Part shown: piece by piece, positions 58,593 to 64,000 of the stretch
Numbering within the stretch: position 1 is the stretch's first letter
How the letters are laid out: each line of letters begins with the position of its first letter
Assembly: GCF_000819685.1 (NCBI RefSeq)
Contig: NZ_CDBR01000109.1
Location: forward strand, 25,884-89,883
Length of the DNA: 64,000 nucleotides
Source: Aeromonas allosaccharophila
GTDB lineage: Bacteria; Pseudomonadota; Gammaproteobacteria; Enterobacterales; Aeromonadaceae
Direction: 5' to 3'
Notes under the pieces: generated by a model
The model's database searches: none
What the model was told of the DNA's origin: nothing
Seen by the model: the letters and a program-made list of their open reading frames with translations, nothing else
Made by a program: the position numbers and the translations under genes

Positions 58593-59146
58593 GTGAACGT
58601 CAGGAGCGTCTGCAGAACCGCCTGCAACCGGAGATCCGCGAGTTTCGCGACAGCTGCCGCACCCTGCAGCTCGCCACCGTCGATGGCGAAGGCAATCCCA
58701 ACGCCAGCTATGCCCCGTTCGTGCTGCAGGAAGATGGCTACTATGTGCTGATCTCCGAGATCGCCCGCCACGCCCGCAACTTGCAACAGGTGCCGCGAGT
58801 ATCCCTGATGCTGATCGAGGATGAGAGCGGTGCCCGTGAGCTGTTTGCCCGCAAGCGCTTGACCTTCGATGCGGTGGCTGAAGTAGTGGCCCGTGACGAT
58901 GCGCGCTGGAGCAAGGCGGTGGCGGCACTGGAAGGTCGTTTTGGCGAGATCATCAAGGGACTCTCCAACCTCAAGGATTTCAAACTGTTCCGCCTCAAGC
59001 CGGAGCAGGGGCTGTTCGTCAAGGGTTTCGGCCAGGCGTTCGCGGTCTCCGGTGACGAGCTGGTGGATTTCGTCCATCTGGTGGAAGGGCACAAGCGCAT
59101 CGACACCGGTGCCGAGCTCACCAGCCCGGCCGATGCGCCGGTCTGA
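58589..59146 (+). CDS. hutZ: Haem utilization protein HutZ
   Basis: The 185-residue protein has a split-barrel (pyridoxamine-phosphate-oxidase-like) fold: EIREFRDSCRTLQLATVDGEGNPNASYAPFVLQEDGYYVLIS and the C-terminal FRLKPEQGLFVKGFGQAFAVSGDEL. HutZ degrades haem to release iron. It is coupled to hutX by ATGA. Confidence 0.93.
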   Translation: MSERQERLQNRLQPEIREFRDSCRTLQLATVDGEGNPNASYAPFVLQEDGYYVLISEIARHARNLQQVPRVSLMLIEDESGARELFARKRLTFDAVAEVVARDDARWSKAVAALEGRFGEIIKGLSNLKDFKLFRLKPEQGLFVKGFGQAFAVSGDELVDFVHLVEGHKRIDTGAELTSPADAPV

Positions 59147-59178
59147 CGATCCCTGTCGACCACGACAGCAGCCATAAC

Positions 59179-59210
59179 AAAACGGGCAGCCACTGGGCTG
59201 CCCGTTTTTA
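59179..59210. terminator. Terminator after hutXZ
   Basis: The stem AAACGGGCAGCC/GGCTGCCCGTTT runs into T's. It probably also stops the convergent lipoprotein transcript. Confidence 0.85.
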
Positions 59211-59233
59211 TTGCGTTATCTCATTCGGCCTGT

Positions 59234-59617
59234 TCAATCCTGCCAGGAGGCCTTGTTGGGAAAGGCGCGACGATCGGCATCGGTGGCCGTTTCGTTGCAC
59301 TCTCCCCGCACCTTCCAGGAGGTCTGGCTCAGCACTATGTAGCCCTGGCGGCAATACTGCTTGGTCGCCAGGGTCTCGGTCAGCAGGTTCTCCTGTAATG
59401 CCTCCCGCTGTTCCAGCAGCCGCTGGCTCTGGGCCGCCGAGAGGCCGCGCGGCAAGGTGTCGTTGGGCGCGGCTTCAAAGGTGAACCGCTTGCTCCCCTC
59501 CTCGTTGATGTGGGTCAGAAACAGGGGTTCAGGCCCGTCATACTTCTGTCCGGGCAAGCTGGAGCAGGCCGACAGCAGGGGAACAATCAACAACAGGGTG
59601 GCAGACAACTGGCGCAC
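59234..59617 (-). CDS. Hypothetical lipoprotein
   Basis: The 127-residue protein has a lipoprotein signal (LLSAC, Cys18). A short soluble domain follows with no recognised family (KYDGPEPLFLTHINEEGSKRFTFE, CRQGYIVLSQTSWKVRGECNETATDADR); two cysteines could form a disulfide. It follows the cysteine hydrolase gene by 37 bp and may end the chaN transcript. Confidence 0.65.
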   Translation of the reverse strand: MRQLSATLLLIVPLLSACSSLPGQKYDGPEPLFLTHINEEGSKRFTFEAAPNDTLPRGLSAAQSQRLLEQREALQENLLTETLATKQYCRQGYIVLSQTSWKVRGECNETATDADRRAFPNKASWQD

Positions 59618-59654
59618 GACAGACTCCGGTGAGAAACGAGGCGAGGCTCGCAGA

Positions 59655-60209
59655 TTAGCACGGCTGCAGGGCGGGTGTTACTGCCAGCAGTTCGTCGGTG
59701 GTGAGCAGGGTGACACTGCGCCCCTCCGGCAGGCTGAGGTGGCGCCACATCCAGTGATGGTGCTCGATGATCTGGGGCGCGTTCAGGTGCGGGCGGTCGG
59801 CGGTGGTGTGGCCATCGCTCAGCACCAGTACCTCGAAGCCATGAGAAGCGGCACTGCGCACCGTGGTGTCGACGCAAAAATCGGTGGCACAGCCACAGAG
59901 AATGAGCCGATCGACCGGTTGCTCGGCCAGCAGGAAGGCGAGCTCGGTGTCGAGAAAGCTGTCACAGGCCGTCTTGCGTACCCGGCTCTCTCCCTTGGCC
60001 GGTTGCAGCGCACTGTGCAACTGCCAACCCGGGGTGCCCGGTTCCAGTTCGGTGCCGGGGGGCGAGTCATGCTGGATATAGATGACCCGTCCCTGTTGCT
60101 GCCTGACATGGGCCGCCGCCCGGTTGATATTGGCCAGCATTTGTTCCTGGCGGTAACGGGGCTCGTTGAACAAGCCTTGCTGCACATCGATGATCAGTAA
60201 CACATCCAT
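59655..60209 (-). CDS. Cysteine hydrolase, isochorismatase/nicotinamidase family
   Basis: The 184-residue protein MDVLLIIDVQQGLFNEPRYRQEQMLA has the complete Asp8, Lys79, Cys112 triad (IIDVQ, VRKTACDSF, GCATDFCVDTT) and the cis-peptide region LCGCATDFC. It hydrolyses amide or enol-ether substrates, but which one cannot be deduced. It lies 26 bp after chaN on the same strand. Confidence 0.88.
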   Translation of the reverse strand: MDVLLIIDVQQGLFNEPRYRQEQMLANINRAAAHVRQQQGRVIYIQHDSPPGTELEPGTPGWQLHSALQPAKGESRVRKTACDSFLDTELAFLLAEQPVDRLILCGCATDFCVDTTVRSAASHGFEVLVLSDGHTTADRPHLNAPQIIEHHHWMWRHLSLPEGRSVTLLTTDELLAVTPALQPC

Positions 60210-60235
60210 TTTCTTACCCGCCGTTTCCTTGAAGA

Positions 60236-61204
60236 TTAGGGTTGCAGCCACTGGCTGCAGTCACGACTGCGGGATTGATGCAGCGCGCCCATATCTTGCT
60301 TCATCTCGTCACTGTTTTGCCAGCGCTTAGGCAGCGGCATGATGGTTACCTGCACATCGGCTGCGCGATCTGCAACAGAGGTCTCATCTGTACGGGGCAC
60401 CACCAGCGCCACCTTGAGTGCCGGATTGCGGCTGGCGATGCGACTGGCGAGCCCAAGCCCCCCCTCGACGTGGAAATTGCCGGCGATATGCATGATCTGC
60501 TGGCCCGGGTGCTTGGCGAGATAATCCACCATGCTCTCGGCCATGGTGTCGTCCCAGCTGGTCTGGGCGGCGAAGCGGCGGGCGTTGCTGTCGGCATCGC
60601 CGTGGTGCATGGAGGCCATAAATTTCTGGCGATAGGGATCATCCCCCAGCGTCAGTTGGCGGGCCAGCTGGCTGCGGCGCGACGCGGGCAACTTGTCGAG
60701 CCACTCAGCCCCCTCCTGACCGACACAGCTCACCAGCGGTTTGGGGGCGTTGGCGGCGATCACCGGCATCCGGTGTGCCTTGGCAAATTCCACCAGCGGG
60801 CGGTAGTCGCTCGGATAGTTGGGCCAGGCGTTGCCTTCGCGGATCAAGGCCGCTTCACCAATCTGGTCCGCCAGATAGGCATCCAGCGTCTCCTGATCGG
60901 CGCGGCTGAACTGCTCCATGGAGAGGGCCAATGGCCGACCGTGCTGCTGACCGGCGGTGTAGAGCCCGCTCAGCAGGCGCGATTGCAGCAGATGTACGGC
61001 GGGATGGCTGTGCAGCTCGCCCACCAGAATTATGTCAGCGTCGGCAATGCGCGCGATCGCCTGCTCCAGCGTCAGGTCTGCGGCGCCCTCGCTGCTCAGT
61101 CGGTAGTCATAGAGCGTCTGCAACTGTGATGACACGGTCGGCTGGGTGGGGGTGGCACAGGCTGCCAGCAGCAGCGGCAGGGCGAGCAGGGGAAGTCGTC
61201 TCAT
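60236..61204 (-). CDS. chaN: ChaN family lipoprotein
   Basis: The 322-residue lipoprotein (LLAAC, Cys16) has the ChaN/DUF399 pattern (ILVGELHSHPAVHLLQSRLLSGLY, VIAANAPKPLVSCVGQEG, IMHIAGNFHVEGGLGLASRI). ChaN binds haem and is iron-regulated in other bacteria. It is divergent from the TonB haem receptor, sharing a promoter region with a Fur-like site. A start at ATG 61207 would add one residue. Confidence 0.88.
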   Translation of the reverse strand: MRRLPLLALPLLLAACATPTQPTVSSQLQTLYDYRLSSEGAADLTLEQAIARIADADIILVGELHSHPAVHLLQSRLLSGLYTAGQQHGRPLALSMEQFSRADQETLDAYLADQIGEAALIREGNAWPNYPSDYRPLVEFAKAHRMPVIAANAPKPLVSCVGQEGAEWLDKLPASRRSQLARQLTLGDDPYRQKFMASMHHGDADSNARRFAAQTSWDDTMAESMVDYLAKHPGQQIMHIAGNFHVEGGLGLASRIASRNPALKVALVVPRTDETSVADRAADVQVTIMPLPKRWQNSDEMKQDMGALHQSRSRDCSQWLQP

Positions 61205-61313
61205 CATGGGATCTCACGGCAGATATGCCCGGATGCCGGTGCATCTCGGGGGGCTAACACAGAATAAGGGCAACACGTGGAGACAGTGTAAAACCAATTT
61301 GGTTCAAAACAAA

Positions 61314-61328
61314 TGAGAATGATTTCGT
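61314..61328. promoter_or_regulatory. Fur-box-like site between chaN and the haem receptor gene
   Basis: TGAGAATGATTTCGT fits TGATAATnATTATCA at about ten of fourteen fixed positions and lies 73 bp before the receptor start. It is the likely iron control point for receptor and chaN. Confidence 0.65.
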
Positions 61329-61400
61329 TTATTGTTGATCTTTGTCGGGAGCTGGGTAATATGCGGCCTGTTTGATAACAGTTCTCAATAAGGATTCGCT

Positions 61401-63506
61401 GTGACCCATCATAACGCACTCTCTCTGGTTGCCCTCGCCGTGGCGGCCGGTCTCTCCTCCCAGGTCTTTGCTGCCACCCAGAAGGCGGATGAAGTCGTGG
61501 TCGTCAGCGGCTCACGGATGGAGCAAAAACTGGAAGATGTCTCCGGCCCCATCTCGGTGATCACCGCCAAGCAGATTGAAGAGCAGGTCGTCACCAATGT
61601 CGCCGACCTGTTCCGCTACGAACCTGGTGTGACTGTGCTCGGCGGTCAGGGGGATGCGCAGACCTTCGTCATCCGCGGCATGGGTGAAAACCGGGTCAAG
61701 GTGGTGCGCGACGGCGTGCGCCAAAACGATGCCTACAGCAAGGGTGGTGTCGGCCAGAGCTACTTTGATACCGACATGATCAAGCAGGTGGAAGTGGCCA
61801 AGGGGCCTGCGTCTGCGGCCTACGGCTCCGATGCGCTGGGTGGCGTGATTGCCATCACCACCAAGGATGCCAGCGACTTCCTCAAGGGCAAGGATAGCTA
61901 TCTGGATGTGACCAGCGGTTACGCCTCCAGCAGCCACCAGAAGATGGCGGGCTTTACCGGCGCCCTGCGCACCGGCGAGGTGGAGAACCTGCTGCGCTAC
62001 ACCTGGCGTGATGGCGGGGTGACCCAGAATTACGACTCCAGCAAGAACGACTTCGACATTGGTACCCACGCCCTGCTGCTCAAGATCAAGTGGAACCTCT
62101 CCGATGAGCAGTTCCTCAAGCTGACCGTTGACTACCTGACCGATGGCGAGGAGCCGGATGCGGTCAAGCTCAACAAGGTGGGGACCGGCACTGCCCGCGT
62201 GTTCGATCAGCCCATCACCGACAAGCAGACCGACAACCTCTCGCTGGTGCTGGATCACGGTATCGCACTGAATCAAGGCTGGGCCGATCGGATGGATACC
62301 AAGGTCTACTTCGGTCGCACCAAGCAGACGCTGGATCAGTACGCCTCGTCCAAGTATCCGGTCAGCCCCGGCAACCCCTATGTGACCAAAAACTCGCTGG
62401 ATCACAATGTGTTCGATCAGAAGAACATCGGCGCCCAGTTGCAGTTCCACAAGGCGGTCGCGAATCACCGTCTGGCCTGGGGCGCTGAATACGAGCATAC
62501 CGACAACGAACGTACCCGTTACAAGGGGCCGACCACTCCCGGTGATTTTGTCGGCTACAACGAGCTGAGCTTCCCGGCGACCACCAGCGAACGCAGCGCC
62601 CTGTGGGCCTTTGACGAGATCAAGTTTGGCGAGCGCTGGGTGTTGACCCCGGGTGCCCGTTATGACTACTACCGGATGACCCCGGACAACGATCCCGCCT
62701 ACACAGGCGATCAGCTGCACAAGTTCTCCGAAGGGGAGTTGTCACCCAAGCTGGGTCTGGTGTTCAAGGCGCACGAGGCGGCCAACCTGTTCGCCCAGTA
62801 CAGCCACGGCTTCAAGGCCCCCATGTATGACAGCGCCTTCTCCACCCTGAACCATCAGGCTTACGGCTATCGCATCGAGCCCAACCCGAACCTCAATCCT
62901 GAGAGCAGCGACGGCATCGATCTCGGCGTGCGTGGTAACAGCCACGGCTTTAGCTACGAAGTGGCCAGCTTCTACAACAAGTTCGATGATTTCATCGAGA
63001 TGGTGGAAGTGGGTCAACAAGGGCGCACCGCCGTCTACCAGTACCAGAACCTGAGCAAGGCGACTACCAAAGGGGTTGAGGCCAAGGCGGATTACTGGCT
63101 CAACGATATCGTCAATGTCTGGGGCAACCTCGCCTACATCGAGGGCAAGGATGGGGATGGTAACTACATCAACAGCCTGAGCCCGCTGAACGGCTCGGTC
63201 GGTGTGCGTCTGGAACAGTCCCAATGGAACTTCAACACCGCGCTGCGCTTTGCCGACGACATGGACAAGGTGCGCAAGGATGCCAAAGGCAACGAGTACG
63301 TGAAGAGCGCCGGTTGGGGTGTGGTGGATATGTACGCCCAGTTCAACCCGATGACCGACCTGCAGCTCAACGTCGGGGTATTCAACTTGTTTGACAAGGA
63401 GTACACCAGCTACGAGCGCATCGCCGGTCGTGCCGAGGGCTCCGATAACAGCCTGATGACCGAACCGGGCCGCAACCTGAGTGCACGGGTCAAATACGTA
63501 TTCTAA
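61401..63506 (+). CDS. TonB-dependent haem/haemoglobin receptor (HutA-like)
   Basis: The 701-residue protein starts at GTG 61401 behind AAGGA. A signal peptide (MTHHNALSLVALAVAAGLSSQVFA) is followed by a TonB box region (KADEVVVVSGSR). The plug domain (LEDVSGPISVITAKQIEEQVVTNVADLFRYEPGVTVLGGQGDAQTFVIRGMGENRVKVVRDGVRQND) and a 22-strand barrel follow, ending SARVKYVF. The haem-receptor motifs FKAP and NPNL are present, with a His between them (TLNHQAYGYRIEPNPNLNPES). It brings haem through the outer membrane. Confidence 0.94.
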   Translation: MTHHNALSLVALAVAAGLSSQVFAATQKADEVVVVSGSRMEQKLEDVSGPISVITAKQIEEQVVTNVADLFRYEPGVTVLGGQGDAQTFVIRGMGENRVKVVRDGVRQNDAYSKGGVGQSYFDTDMIKQVEVAKGPASAAYGSDALGGVIAITTKDASDFLKGKDSYLDVTSGYASSSHQKMAGFTGALRTGEVENLLRYTWRDGGVTQNYDSSKNDFDIGTHALLLKIKWNLSDEQFLKLTVDYLTDGEEPDAVKLNKVGTGTARVFDQPITDKQTDNLSLVLDHGIALNQGWADRMDTKVYFGRTKQTLDQYASSKYPVSPGNPYVTKNSLDHNVFDQKNIGAQLQFHKAVANHRLAWGAEYEHTDNERTRYKGPTTPGDFVGYNELSFPATTSERSALWAFDEIKFGERWVLTPGARYDYYRMTPDNDPAYTGDQLHKFSEGELSPKLGLVFKAHEAANLFAQYSHGFKAPMYDSAFSTLNHQAYGYRIEPNPNLNPESSDGIDLGVRGNSHGFSYEVASFYNKFDDFIEMVEVGQQGRTAVYQYQNLSKATTKGVEAKADYWLNDIVNVWGNLAYIEGKDGDGNYINSLSPLNGSVGVRLEQSQWNFNTALRFADDMDKVRKDAKGNEYVKSAGWGVVDMYAQFNPMTDLQLNVGVFNLFDKEYTSYERIAGRAEGSDNSLMTEPGRNLSARVKYVF

Positions 63507-63532
63507 AGAGCAAACAACAGACGCAGATGATC

Positions 63533-63557
63533 AAAGGGGCTTCGGCCCCTTTTTTGC
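63533..63557 (+). terminator. Terminator after the haem receptor gene
   Basis: The stem AAAGGGGC/GCCCCTTT with a TTCG loop is followed by T's. Confidence 0.9.
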
Positions 63558-63599
63558 GGCCGCCATGTTGTGACGATGGAGCAGGGCAGATGTTTGCCT

Positions 63600-63735
63600 A
63601 AAAAAAGAAACCCGCCATGGGCGGGTGGAAGGATTGCAACACTAACCAGGAGGAGGTGTTATCAGGTAGACCCCGCTTCTTCGGTAATGGTTCAATTTTA
63701 TTGAAGTTTTTTCGTTTTCTTCGCGGGGTTTCCAT
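63600..63735 (-). ncRNA. Candidate small RNA, minus strand
   Basis: Read leftward, ACCCCGC and GCGGGGT (about 63674-63680 and 63723-63729) can pair. A loop region includes ACACCTCCTCCTGG, a possible anti-ribosome-site stretch. The strand ends in a terminator ACCCGCC/GGCGGGT followed by TTTCTTTTTTT. No minus-strand gene feeds this terminator. The transcript start is not defined, and the family is not recognised. Confidence 0.4.
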
Positions 63736-63796
63736 CGGGATCTGTGGGGGCGGATGGGTTATCATTCTGCTCCCGTCATCTGGTTGCAGAGGATCT

Positions 63797-64000
63797 ATGC
63801 CCGCGTTCTCCTGGTTAGCGCTCTTTTTCGGCGCCTTCTATTTTGTCTACGGCGCTTACTTGCCGTTCTGGTCGCTCTGGCTGGAGGGGGTGGGCGTCAG
63901 CGCCGAGATGATTGGTCTCCTGCTGGGACCTGATGGTGATGGGGCAGATCAAGGGGGCGGGCCATCTGCTACCGGTTACCCGATTGCTCTCCCTGCTCAG
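63797..64000 (+). pseudogene. HcaT-like MFS transporter, 5' part with internal deletion/frameshift (runs off right edge)
   Basis: ATG 63797 opens MPAFSWLALFFGAFYFVYGAYLPFWSLWLEG and reaches EMIGLLLG, like E. coli HcaT. It then switches to a meaningless frame after 63930. The sequence LMVMGQIKGAGHLLPVTRLL continues one base out of frame and aligns with the HcaT segment ten residues further on. The conserved AGLVARFLG block is missing, consistent with a deletion of 29 bp. It is either a broken gene or a sequence error. Confidence 0.65.

Noticed and set aside
63656..63797. Upstream GTG start for the MFS gene behind AGGAGGAGG
   Set aside because: The frame is open and joins the ATG, but the GTG touches the ribosome site with no spacing and adds residues unlike the family N-terminus. 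An sRNA reading of the other strand fits better.

Overview
The window reads as chromosome of an Aeromonas-like gammaproteobacterium. It is GC-rich and gene-dense, and it carries gene pairs typical of that group: crp next to yhfA, yheT/yheU/prkB near slyD, dnaB-alr, and aroQ-accB-accC. It also has a BtsS/BtsR pair beside a CstA-type carrier and a Vibrio/Aeromonas-type haem uptake locus. I saw no rRNA, tRNA, IS element, integrase or CRISPR array. The species cannot be decided from the sequence alone.

Layout. 0-10 kb: pseudouridine catabolism (psuK-psuG, running off the left edge), an SpoU-type RNA methyltransferase, a periplasmic binding protein, a universal stress protein, an L,D-transpeptidase-like protein, a porin, rlmA, crp, an OsmC-type protein and two lipoproteins. 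9-15.5 kb: prkB, yheU, yheT, yheV and slyD, interrupted by a membrane diguanylate cyclase, cheV and an AraC-type regulator. 15.5-22.3 kb: sppA, fadH with a decayed duplicate of its own 5' end, a small autotransporter with a proline-rich 20-residue repeat stalk, and a nitroreductase. 22.3-30 kb: a non-coding stretch with sRNA-like signals, an acetyltransferase, prmA, a quinone-reductase-like MDR enzyme divergent from a LysR regulator, a PTS EIICB, and yhdT-panF. 30-35 kb: aroQ-accB-accC and acs. 35-41.7 kb: a triple-PAS GGDEF/EAL protein, a membrane acyltransferase with a frameshifted outer-membrane partner, an orphan TorD-type chaperone with a membrane protein, a GFA-family protein and a membrane zinc-ribbon protein. 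42-48.7 kb: glyA, a Tim44-like protein, a tiny basic ORF, dnaB followed by a second dnaB 3' end, alr-yjbQ and pepE. 48.9-53.4 kb: cstA with btsSR. 53.6-63.5 kb: a secreted nuclease/phosphatase-fold lipoprotein and an iron/haem locus (hmuTUV, hutXZ, chaN, a TonB-dependent haem receptor) with two Fur-box-like sites. The right edge cuts an HcaT-like MFS gene that already looks broken.

How parts work together. The haem locus forms a full path: outer-membrane receptor, periplasmic HmuT, HmuUV pump, and cytosolic HutX/HutZ, with ChaN as an iron/haem-linked lipoprotein. BtsS, BtsR and the CstA-family carrier form a probable pyruvate-sensing and uptake unit. Upstream of cstA lies a direct-repeat array with exact 21-bp spacing that resembles the known BtsR recognition pattern.

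The most unusual items are: (i) two gene-end fossils with mostly synonymous divergence (5' end of fadH, 3' end of dnaB), which look like scars of recombination or lost integrated elements; (ii) the phased LytTR-type repeat array; (iii) the proline-repeat autotransporter; (iv) intergenic regions with stacked terminators suggesting unannotated small RNAs; (v) two frameshifted genes, which could be real decay or sequence error.
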